Assembly: GCA_010909165.1 (NCBI GenBank)
Contig: MU008169.1
Location: forward strand, 496,001-560,000
Direction of reading: 5' to 3'
Length of the DNA stretch: 64,000 bases
From: Anthoceros angustus
Taxonomy: Eukaryota; Streptophyta; Anthocerotopsida; Anthocerotales; Anthocerotaceae
The notes under the pieces were generated by a model. The model had not been told where the DNA came from. It did no database searches and saw only the letters and a list, made by a program, of their open reading frames with translations. This document shows, one piece after another, positions 20,701 through 30,494 of the stretch. The translations under genes were made by a program, and so were the position numbers. Every line of letters begins with the position of its first letter. The first letter of the stretch is position 1.

Positions 20701-23700
20701 GTCACAGACCTCTCACCGAGGTCTGATTCAGTTGCTACGTCTGCAACCTCCTTGATCCGGTGAACAGATGCAGCCAATGATCCTGGAGCCGTCACAGATT
20801 TCTCAGAGGCAGCTGCTTCAGCTGCTACTTCTGGAACTGGGGCATCCCCTTGTTCTGCTGCTCCCGGCGTACACTCAGTGATTTTCACTCCTGGAGCAGT
20901 CACAGACCTCTCACCCAGGTCTGATTCAGTTGCTCCGTCTGCAACCTCCTTGATCTCGTGAGCAGGTGCAGCCAATGATCCTGGAGCAGTCACAGATTTC
21001 TCAGAGGGAACTGCTTCAGCTGCTACTTCTGCAACTGGGGCAGCCCCTTGTTCTGCTGCTCCCGGCGTACACTCTGTGGTTTTCACCCCTGGAGCAGTCA
21101 CGGGCCTCTCACCGATGTCTGATTCAGTTGCTACGTCTGCAACCTCCTTGATCCGCTGAACAGATGCAGCCAATGATCCTGGAGCAGTCACAGATTTCTC
21201 AGACGGAACTGCTTCAGTTGCTACTGCTGCAACTGGGGCATCCCCTCGTTCTGCTGCTCCCGGCGTACACCCAGTGATTTTCACTCCTGGAGCAGTCACA
21301 GACCTCTCACCGAGGTCTGATTCAGTTGCTACGTCTGCAACCTCTTTGATCTGGTGAACAGATGCAGCCAATGATCCTGGAGCAGTCACAGATTTCTCAG
21401 GGAGCTGCTTCAGCTGCTACTTTTGCAACTGGGGCATCCCCTTGTTCTGCTGCTCCCGGCGTACGCTCAGTGGTTTTCACTCCTGGAGCAGTCACAGACC
21501 TCTCACCGAGGTCTGATTCAGTTGCTCCGTTTGCAACCTCCTTGATCTCGTGAGCAGATGCAGCCAATGATCCTGGAGCAGTCACAGATTTCTCAGAGGG
21601 AACTGCTTCAGCTGCTACTTCTGCAACTGGGGCAGCCCCTCGTTCTGCTGCTCCCGGCGTACACCCAGTGATTTTCACTCCTGGAGCAGTCACAGACCTC
21701 TCACCGAGGTCTGATTCAGTTGCTACGTCTGCAACCTCTTTGATCTGGTGAACAGATGCAGCCAATGATCCTGGAGCAGTCACAGATTTCTCAGAGGGAG
21801 CTGCTTCAGCTGCTACTTTTGCAACTGGGGCATCCCCTTGTTCTGCTGCTCCCGGCGTACGCTCAGTGGTTTTCACTCCTGGAGCAGTCACAGGCCTCTC
21901 ACCGATGTCTGATTCAGTTGCTACGTCTGCAACCTCCTTGATCCGCTGAACAGATGCAGCCAATGATCCTGGAGCAATCACAGATTTCTCAGAGGGAACT
22001 GCTTCAGCTGCTACTGCTGCAACTGGGGCATCCCCTTGTTCTGCTGCTCCCGGCGTACACTCTCTGGTTTTCACTCCTGTAGCAGTCACAGACCTCTCAC
22101 CGAGGTCTGATTCAGTTGCTACGTCTGCAACCTCCTTGATCCGGTGAACAGATGCAGCCAATGATCCTGGAGCAGTCACAGATTTCTCAGAGGGAACTGC
22201 TTCAGCTGCTACTTCTGCAACTGGGGCATCCCCTTGTTTTGCTGCTCCCGGCGTACACTCAGTGGTTTTCACTCCTGGAGCAGTCACAGACCTCTCACCG
22301 ATGTCTGATTCAGTTGCTACGTCTGCAACCTCCTTGACCCGGTGAACAGATGCAGCCAATGATCCTGAAGCAATCACAGATTTCTCAGAGGGAACTGCTT
22401 CAGCTGCTACTTCTGCAACTGGGGCAGCCCCTTGTTCTGATGCTCCCGGCGTACACTCAGTGGTTTTCACTCCTGGAGCAGTCACAGACCTCGCACCGAT
22501 GTCTGATCCAGCTGCTACGTCTGCAACCTCCTTGACCCGGTGAACAGATGCAGCCAATGATCCTGAAGCAATCACAGATTTCTCAGAGGGAACTGCTTCA
22601 GCTGCTACTTCTGCAACTGGGGCATCCCCTCGTTCTGCTGCTCCCGGCGTACACTCAGTGGTTTTCACTCCTGGAGCAGTCACAGACCTCTCACCGAGGT
22701 CTGATCCAGCTGCTACGTCTGCAACCTCCTTGATCTGGTGAACAGATGCAGCCAATGATCCTGCTTTGGAGGATCTCGCAACGATCCCATCTGCTATCTT
22801 CTCGGTCAGACTAGTACTATTTTGAAGATCCGTAACAACAGAGCCTTCGTGCTTGTCAGCCTTGGCAACTTCTTCCTTCTTGAGATTGGTCTCCCGACCA
22901 GATCCTTCCCCATATACGTCGAGTTTGCTACCCTGCAAAAGCCCAGCGCCACTTTCTTCCGCCTTCGTATTTGCTGCCTCAGAGCTAGCAATCTCCGCCC
23001 TTGCCCCGTTTTCGGAAGATTCTGAACCAACTTGGCTAATGGGCTTGCCATCCTGAGGAGGGAGAGCACTGCTTTTTTCTCCCTGAAGCTTCTCGTAGGC
23101 TGAGAGACCGCCAGCTGTGTTGTTTCCGGAAGGCTTGAAGTCTTCCGGTGGTTTGTCAATGCTCTTCTTCAGGTCAGTCTCCTTCACAGGCGTGTGAAGC
23201 TCGTGGTCATCTTCATCGGATCCTGAAAGTCGGTGGTCACCATTCTCCAAACTGAAGTGGTTCTCGCCGACTGCAGCTGCCTGTCTCTCCCAATCTTGGT
23301 TGTACTTTGGAAGCTCCCCATTGTCACCATTAGTGTAGGTACCGGCATCCCGGACTTCCGGGATGGACAGGAAAATCACTTCCTTGGGTTCCTCGATCAG
23401 GATCCCAACCACATTATCCGCAAACCTCTTGAGGTAGGGATTCTTGATAGCAACGCGTGCGCCCTCGGGAAACTGACGCTCTGCTTGAGAAATGCTGCAA
23501 CTGACTGGCACTGCGTGGGGGATGAGCACGATGGTGGCAGAGCCGCTGTCGTCCTCCAGAATCGTCGTCAGCGACCGCACTTTCACAGGTTTCGTGCAGA
23601 TCGTGCCAAACAGAACTCTGCCACGATGATTCTTGCCAGTCTGTGGATGTCAAGCAGTAGTGAAAGTCAGTAAAGCGGCTGTGAAAACGCCAAGCTATGG

Positions 23701-24170
23701 ACTACAGGGACTCATCAGAAATTTAACGGAAAGCATTGCAGATTGCAGGGGCATCGCACCTTCATGTCTTTGAGGAGAATGGGCTTCAATCCAGCAGGCG
23801 GATCTTGCACCTTGGGAGGCTCGAGAACAACTCCCCCTTCTCCAAACGCAGCCCCCTTGGCTTCGGGATTGGACACAACCAGAGTGTGCAATCCCATCTC
23901 CAGCACATGCGCATCGTGCAGGGCCGCATGCTGCACCGCCACCAACCCACTCTTGTCGAACTGCTCGGACGCTCTCACTTTGAATGCCTGGCTGGGCGGA
24001 GACACAGGCAGGGGATGGCCGTTAGGGGACTTGGGTGGGGAAGATCGCCCAGAAAGCGAGGATGCCTGAGACAAGGGCGAAGAAGGAATGGGCGAACTTG
24101 GGAGCCTGGACTTGTCAGCAGATGGGTCAAGTTTTCCTGCCATGGTCACACCACCAGGAGAACCAGCCAT
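17712..24170 (-). CDS. TPR and SET-domain protein with long internal repeat region; frameshifted in this sequence
   Basis: Exons are 24170-23760 and 23640-17712. Exon 1 encodes a Ser/Pro-rich start and a region ending GLKPILLKDMK; exon 2 continues TGKNHRGRVLFGTICTKPVK. This N-terminal module resembles plant TPR-SET proteins such as Arabidopsis At1g33400, from memory. A variable acidic stretch, eleven 66-residue repeats and a KLG repeat follow. Then come TPR-like helices (GNRWFGQGEWKKSVTFYTWG; NRAEAWLRLQQYEKALVDSE) and a split SMYD-like SET domain. The SET parts are HGLILTRDVEAGSLLLVSNP, YINHSCVPNTSWV with the catalytic-core NHSC, GEEITFNYF, and a CNCPRC post-SET cysteine cluster. The family probably methylates proteins. 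One repeat near 21397-21402 lacks two bases, so as written the frame breaks in the middle. Restoring phase would give roughly 2,110 residues. A sequence error in a repeat, or a true null allele, are both possible. Confidence 0.82.
20150..20325. repeat. 30-base coding minisatellite (KLGDGKxxGE repeats)
   Basis: About five and a half imperfect 30-base units inside the TPR-SET gene, encoding decapeptides of the type GGEKLGDGKI on the minus strand. The period is a multiple of three, so the frame is kept. Confidence 0.85.
20585..22765. repeat. 198-base coding tandem repeat, 11 copies
   Basis: On the minus strand each unit encodes 66 residues. It starts near GSLAASVHRIKEVADVATES, continues DLGERSVTAPGVKTTECTPG and ends AAEAVPSEK. 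Copies differ by a few substitutions that recur in several units (SVTAPG versus SVIASG; VHRIKE versus AHEIKE), which suggests shuffling of whole units. One copy is two bases short and breaks the frame. Confidence 0.95.
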
Positions 24171-25129
24171 GGATGGCTCACAAACAGCAATCAGATCTCT
24201 TCCACTGGATCCGAATGCAGAGAACCGGATGCAAAATTCACTCTCAGGACCACAAAACTGGTCACCCCTGATATCCTCTCTTCAGACCTAGCTTGTTGCA
24301 CGGTCTCCCCTTCCACCACTCGTTAACGAGCTCAGAGATCTACAAAACTGATGCAGTAGTCGTACTAGTAACACTCCAAAGCCTGCAGGAAAGCGGAGTG
24401 CAGGAGCCTGATGCGGAAGCTGTTCCAGGCCACTGGGTTTCGAGAAATGCGAGCTCAGGAACTCCTTGTATCACATGAGCTAAGATGCAAGTGCCCAGAA
24501 GATAGATCCAACGCAGGCACATGCTACAGGTGATGAGAAATATTCAGCTGGGCAGTGGTCTCCTGCGATGCTTCCATGCAGCACAGATGTAGGTCGTGTC
24601 CCACGGCTGGCCATTCTCTCGCTTGCTCGCATTGGGCAGCTACAGCTCCCTTTATTTGTCACAGCCTAAAGATGATAGCCATAGCCACGCTCGACGATGC
24701 CCAGTTGCCCAAAAAACGCGTGCTACAGAGGAGAACAATAATTGTGAGCAGGGCCAGGTTCACATGTGGCCGATTGCGATTATGGGGCCGTGACAACGGG
24801 GTGTCATAAATATCAGGCTCCTGAAATAGACCCTTGCTGGATGCACATCTGCAAATGCAGTCCTGTGCAACACCAAGCAGCCAGCAGGATACTGCTAAGA
24901 TATGATCAACAAGATGCACGTCTGGGCATGACCGCGCTGGAGAATCATGTCATCCCCGCTCTTGCAGGCTTGTGGATAATGCAGTCATGGAATTATCACC
25001 AAATATTTGTACTATCTGAGTAGGTGTGAAGGTAGCTAGGATTGGGCGCTACTACATCAACAGAACTCACCACGCGTCTCACATATCCTCATCTCCTATC
25101 CTTGGGTCGAGGAACACAAAGCCCAGCAC
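24171..25129. other. 5' flank of the TPR-SET gene and intergenic DNA
   Basis: The first few hundred bases should hold the promoter and 5' UTR of the minus-strand TPR-SET gene. No clear coding frame, RNA gene or repeat was found. Confidence 0.45.
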
Positions 25130-25340
25130 AGAAGAAGAGAAGAATTTTATTTAAGTCCACTAAGGACGGATTTCCGTCATGGGACTTGGTACTTAACAAC
25201 TTGTACCATGGTGTGCCTAAGCTGCTTGTACCAAGGGCATTCACTCCCTTTAGGCACCCCATCTAAGTACCGATCCAAGCTCAGGATGCTTCTTATAAAT
25301 ATGTGTTCATTTGGCCTAAGCCAATTGGAAACACACACAA
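25130..25340 (-). mobile_element. SINE-like dispersed element, copy B
   Basis: Shares the full landmark series of copy A and extends further: after TCTTATAAATATGTG it has TTCATTTGGCCTAAGCC and then GGAAACACACAC. This outer end (minus-strand start) carries the box A-like GGCTTAGGCC. The GAAGAAGAGAAG run at the other end is the probable 3' tail. Confidence 0.75.
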
Positions 25341-25640
25341 TACCAGGGTTCGCTCCACACCCCCAACGTGCCATAGTTATTAGGTAGGAAAAGATAGGTA
25401 GGAGAAGAAGCACTATGTCTTTTGAAAAGTCGTTTGTGCCAAACCAGTTTCTTTTGTTACGTGGTTGCCTCTAACCGACTAGCATCATGCACTCAAGCTG
25501 GGTTCCCATTTTTTGTACGCTGGTTAAGTATTCTTCAAGATTGAGCCTGCTAAATGACAAGTTTCTAATAATTTTGAGAAATAACTAAGGAAATAAAAGT
25601 ATGAGGAGATGCCTAAGAAGACATGTACACTAACTTTTTT
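25341..25640. other. Intergenic DNA
   Basis: No feature recognised. Confidence 0.4.
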
Positions 25641-26060
25641 TTGGTGATAATTCAGGACTCCATAGATATGTCTAAGTATACATGGAAGTTCCGCGATAAT
25701 TCGAGACTTTATAAATATATCAAAGTATGTATGAAAGTCCCACACCGGGTATGAGATATGGAGTAACCTTGTAAGGCTAGTACTAACAACTACCAGCCTC
25801 GCACGCTGTGGAGATGAAGGCATGATGTTGGACAAGTAGTCCCGTAAGCCCCCGGGAGATGGGTGGCACCCCATCGGAGCATAGTGTGCGGAGACCAAGG
25901 CATGACGTCATAACAAGTATCCCCACAAGAGCTATGAAACCGGGAGACACCACATTTGAGCATTGATCCAAAGGCATGACCTTATACCACGTAGCCCCAT
26001 AAGAGCCATGAAACTAGGAGACGGGTGACACCCCATATGAGCATTGATCCATCCAAAGGA
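25641..26060. repeat. Two adjacent imperfect direct-repeat clusters
   Basis: At 25645-25745 a ~55-base phrase beginning GATAATTC (then ACTCCATAGATAT or ACTTTATAAATAT) occurs twice. At 25815-26060 a phrase with AAGGCATGA, CCCATAAGAGC or CCCACAAGAGC, GGAGA and GAGCATTGATCC occurs three times at 80-95-base spacing. Possibly parts of an old transposable-element terminus; no coding remains were seen. Confidence 0.6.
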
Positions 26061-27171
26061 CGCTTAACCAGGGAGTTTTAATGAACTCATGTGTGGGTGC
26101 GCAAATTAGCTTTCCTCATGGAAATTTTTAAGAATTGAGCCTGTTATGTGTTTAGGTTCTTTGAAGAATTTTTTCCATGTGAGCCTAACTTTACATGGGT
26201 TGCACAAATGAGGATTTAGGTGGATGGATCTTTTTCCCACATACATTAGCGCAGATCTTAATGACCACCCTCTCCATGAAAACCGTATGATTCCATTCAC
26301 AAACTGCAAAAGATCTCAATTTAAAGGTGGACATTATTCTTTTTGTAGGGATAATGGAAGAACATTAATTTAGTAGTTAACATGCGTTAACATGCCACAA
26401 GTATGTTAACAAAAGTGGAAAGCGAAATGAGAGGTGAAAGTAAAAGCTACTTATGGAAGCTGCCTTGTTAACGGCATATTGGGACAAGATTTAGCATACT
26501 GGCTTTCCTAGAGATAAACATGCAACGTGTGGTTACATGAGACCTCAAAAATGGTAGCTGTCGAGAAGGGGCGAGCTTGAAAGATATAAAAAGGCGAGCT
26601 CTTCCAAGTTAAAGCATTGTAGTGTGCTTGGAGAAGAGTTTGATGAGAGCCTTGTTCTTAGTAAAATACACTAGCCTCGTAGATTAAAAGACATGGGTTA
26701 CATGATCCATGTGCAGTTTTTGGTCAATCTAGCTCAAAGAAATTGAGTCGGAGTTAAACTAATTCATTGCTGTGGTGAGAATTTTTTCTGTTTCATTTCA
26801 ACAATTTATGAATTACAAGATATCTTTTTTTTCAAAAAGATGCATCTCAAACAAAGAAAAAAAATTGCATTGTCGACTTAAAAAACAGGTATGATTATTT
26901 CATTTTCTTCGCTATACTTTGAACTAAAGACTACATATTGTTTTGAGGTGTGGTTTGAAAGACTCAATCTGAGTAGGTTAGCCGACTAGTACACAGTTCA
27001 ATCAAGAACTCTAGGCCTCTGATCTTTAGGACCCATAAGTGAAGGATAAAGGTTAGAGACCCATAAATGAAGGATAATTGGAAGTGAAAATTTATCTTTT
27101 CAAGGGTCACATGCATAGAGCTATGTTAAAGGTGCAGCCTGGGAGAAGTAAATGACAAAAGACAGTTCCTT
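26061..27171. other. AT-rich intergenic DNA
   Basis: No protein-like frame. GATATAAAAAGGCGAGCTC near 26583 looks like a TATA element followed by a short leader, as found in transposon terminal repeats, but no partner repeat was found. Confidence 0.4.
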
Positions 27172-27405
27172 TTCACCTGCACAACATTGGAAGGTGTTAG
27201 TTCTTTTTCACTTGCACAACATTGGAAGGTGTTAGTTCTTTTTCACCTGCTCAGCATTGGAAGGTGTTAGTTCTTTTTCACCTACACAGCATTGGAAGGT
27301 GTTAGTTTTTTTTCACCTGCACAGCATTGGAAGGGGTTAGTCCTTATTTATCTGCATAGCATTTGAAGGTGACAATTTCGTTTCACCTGCACAACATTGG
27401 AAGGT
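27172..27405. repeat. 35-base minisatellite, ~6.7 copies
   Basis: Unit: TTCACCTGCACAACATTGGA followed by AGGTGTTAGTTCTTT. The copies drift progressively toward the right end. Confidence 0.95.
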
Positions 27406-27854
27406 GCCTCTCCAAGGCACAATTCTTTCAAGGGCGCCTAAACATAGCAGCCATGGTAAATGCTCCTCCAAATATTTTGGGGAAGTTCTTAGTTGAAGTG
27501 AACAAAATACTCCGTCAAGTAGAGAGTGCAGCCACCACCTCGCAGGCTCAATCTCACCTTCGCTAGGGGTCCGGGTGAGCAACAGGCTCCACAGGACATC
27601 AAACTAACATTACGCAAGCTCGTGCAATCGACTTAGTTGACAAATCCATCATATGTAGGGGGGATTCTACATAATATCTACTATATTATCTTATACTCGT
27701 CTGATCGAACCATAGATAAATTTTTTTCTCTAGTAATAGTCAAAAAAAATTTCTTCCAATATACCACACATTTATCAAATATTTTCAATCAAGGGGATCA
27801 TTTGGAATCAGGACACTATGTCGAACCATATATTCACTACATCGTTGTTGCACT

Positions 27855-28034
27855 GTTATCTTTAAAAATTATTTTGTCATCCCGGAGATGGGCGCGCTGG
27901 ACTCTTTAGAGCGAGTTATCTTTAAAAATTATTTTGTCATCCCGGAGATGGGCGCGCTGGACTCTTTAGAGCGAGTTATCTTTAAAAATTATTTTGTCAT
28001 CCCGGAGATGGGCGCGCTGGACTCTTTAGAGCGA
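27855..28034. repeat. Perfect 60-base tandem triplication
   Basis: Three identical units starting GTTATCTTTAAAAATTATTT and containing CCCGGAGATGGGCGCGCTGG. No differences are visible between units, so it is very young, gene-converted, or an assembly product. Confidence 0.97.
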
Positions 28035-28109
28035 GTTCATCAGCTTGAGACATTAGTTATATAAATGAAACTTGACTTGACTTGACTTAATCGTGACATA
28101 ATAAGTTAG

Positions 28110-28345
28110 CATGAATTGAATTTCAGTGTATGTAGCTATTTAACACACACATTATTTACAGTGTTGTAGGAGCAAATATCACTGTCATCTCGTTTCAATG
28201 TATGTAGCCATTTCACGAACACATTACATACAGTATTGTAGAAGCATAGAACATTGTCATCTCTAATCTCCTTTCAATATAGTCAGCCATTTGATTACCC
28301 ATTATTTATAGTGGTGTAAGAGCATATAACACTGACATTCTATAT
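28110..28345. repeat. Diverged ~78-base tandem repeat, 3 copies
   Basis: Shared frame: CAGTGTATGTAGC (variants), an ATTT...ACATTA block, TACAGTnTTGTAG-AGCA, then CACTGTCATCT. Each copy differs at many positions. Confidence 0.75.
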
Positions 28346-29055
28346 CTCCTCACATAATGCATGTTTGTTACATCAAGTTACTAGAACAAGGAGAAGGTCC
28401 AAGCAATTGAGAACTTGCTATGATATGAACTTGAGAGATTCTAATTGAACAAAATATATTGATCCATCATTCTTAATTATATAAAAATAATAAAATAATA
28501 TATGAACATATGAACTGGTTAGCTATTATTGCTTGGAGTGAGATAAACTATCACCATAATACTTATTGTTTAGATGCATCATCTAGTCCCAACTTTATCG
28601 AAAGGATAATTACGATACAAATCTATTGCACTTAAGGATTAATCTATCCAAATACTTATGATTTTGAATTAGTACTCTCGTTGACCGCTTGACCTGGATA
28701 AACACAATGTAGGTCCGATGGTTTGTAATTTACGTACCGGGGTTGGACTTGTATCACGCAACCTGAAAAATGTACTGGGTAGATACGTGGTGTGACGAGC
28801 TTACGAAGGCCATGATAGACCTAAAGGCTAAGAGAACAGCCGCCAACAGACCTATGTACAAGGCTTGGACACAGAGAACTAAAATGCGCAGTGAAGGATT
28901 CTTCCTGGTGTACCTACGCTTATCGGGGGCTATAGTGTGGATGCTTTAGGGCTACAGCAGTGTGCATTCTGCGGTTGTGGGATCGCGATCGTTTTCTGCT
29001 TCTTTTTCAGGAGCGAGCGGCCAGATAACAGGGGGCGGCTGCTTGTCCTCTAATC
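28346..29055. other. Intergenic DNA and 5' region of the eIF1A gene
   Basis: AT-rich to about 28700, then of gene-like composition. TTCTGCTTCTTTTTCAG ending near 29010 looks like a 3' splice site, so the eIF1A gene probably has a 5' UTR intron. Confidence 0.5.
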
Positions 29056-29493
29056 ATGCCGAAGAATAAGGGGAAAGGAGGGAAGAATCGCAAGAGGGGA
29101 AAGAACGAGGCCGAAGATGAGAAACGAGAACTGGTTTTCAAAGAGGACGGGCAGGAGTACGCGCAGGTGTTGAGGATGCTAGGAAATGGTCGCTGCGAGG
29201 CATTGTGCATTGATGGAACTAAGAGGCTGTGTCATATTCGAGGGAAGATGCACAAGAAAGTATGGATTGCTTCAGGTGACATCATTCTGGTAGGTCTTCG
29301 AGATTACCAGGACGACAAAGCCGACGTCATCCTCAAGTATCAACCTGATGAGGCTCGTCTCCTCAAGGCCTACAGTGAACTTCCCGATAATGTGCGTCTC
29401 AACGAGGGTATTGCTGGTGGTATGGATGAAGAAGAAGATGGCGGTGGAGATGATTATATTGAATTTGAAGATGAGGATATTGACCGGATTTAG
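29056..29493 (+). CDS. EIF1A: Translation initiation factor eIF1A
   Basis: Binds the 40S A site, promotes scanning and start-codon choice with eIF1, and helps recruit the ternary complex. Single coding exon, 145 residues, the normal plant length. Layout: basic N-terminal tail [22 protein letters not shown]-fold core with [20 protein letters not shown] and [20 protein letters not shown], then [20 protein letters not shown], and the acidic tail ending EDEDIDRI. Every family landmark is present, so the gene looks intact. The ATG context ATCATGCC is moderate. Confidence 0.97.
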   Translation: MPKNKGKGGKNRKRGKNEAEDEKRELVFKEDGQEYAQVLRMLGNGRCEALCIDGTKRLCHIRGKMHKKVWIASGDIILVGLRDYQDDKADVILKYQPDEARLLKAYSELPDNVRLNEGIAGGMDEEEDGGGDDYIEFEDEDIDRI

Positions 29494-29835
29494 GTCGGCA
29501 AGCATCATTATGTCTTGTGCACCTTGTGTGGGCCTCTAAGCCTCTCTGTGTGAAGCTAGCATATATTGTGTTCCTTGGCATGCGGTTGGCAAGATGCAAT
29601 GGTCACGTTGCTGGTGCCAGGAATGTCAGTGGCTTGATAGCCCAGACTTCGGTTATGGGATGCCTAAGCCTTGGGCAAGGCCTTGTACTTCGTATCAGGA
29701 GCTGGACTCCAAGACGCTGCCGAAGGATGTACACGACCGCCACAATCTTCTGGTCTGCAGAAAATGACTTGGTGGACATGTCTGCAGGACCTTATGTAGG
29801 ACAGGGCCTGTTCTAGCGACCTCCAATTAGCTTCC
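29494..29835. other. 3' flank of eIF1A
   Basis: Likely 3' UTR in the first 200 or so bases; no separate gene seen. Confidence 0.4.
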
Positions 29836-30058
29836 TTTTGTTCCATAAATGTGACGTGATGCCGGTGAGACGATGGCTCTGTATTGTCCAGTGAGCTTAC
29901 ATATGATGCGTTCGCCTCCATTTGCCTCAGCAATTTTTTTATCATTGAACTCCTTTTTTTGTTCTAAAAATGTGACGTGATAACGGCGAAACGTTGGCTG
30001 TGTATTGTCCAGTGAGCTTACATATGATACGTTCGCCTCTATTTGGCTCAGCATTCCA
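29836..30058. repeat. ~120-base imperfect direct duplication
   Basis: Two copies share ATGTGACGTGAT, TGTATTGTCCAGTGAGCTTA and ACGTTCGCCTCnATTTGnCTCAGCA-like blocks. On the minus strand both are partly open (EANASYVSSLDNT / EANVSYVSSLDNT), but no family is evident. Confidence 0.85.
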
Positions 30059-30494
30059 CGCCACTCAGTCGATTCTTCACAAGAGAAACAATCAGAGAAG
30101 GTAAATTGAAGCATCGATTCTGCCCGAAAGTAAAACAATTGTCTAATAACCAGCAGGCTCAGAACAGCTTTGACATCAAGATTGCGGGTCCCCCCACGTA
30201 TAAAAAATGTGTCAACAAGTAACAACGGATCCATGAAGGCAGAGGCAGAAGACCACCTCCCCTTAAAAAACGGTTAGTCGTGAACAATTACTTCAACTCA
30301 AACCTCGACACATCTACATAACTTGGAAATGATATCGGTATTCTCCAGAACGACGTTCCACATTTGCTCATCTCATATGAAACTGAATATCTACGAAAAT
30401 CAACAAGTCTCACTGCTGCTGGTCACTGTAAATATTTGGCTTTTCTTCTAAAGTCTTCCAGCTGCTGATGACGGTTTGCCTCTAACCGCTTACC
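30059..30494. other. 3' flank of the RRM/CCHC gene
   Basis: Probable 3' UTR of the minus-strand gene nearest its stop. Otherwise nothing recognised. Confidence 0.4.

Noticed and set aside
28795-28950. Possible small exon (frame with MIDLKAKRTAANRPMYKAW)
   Set aside because: Too short, no family match, and no splice partner could be identified; may be part of the eIF1A 5' region.
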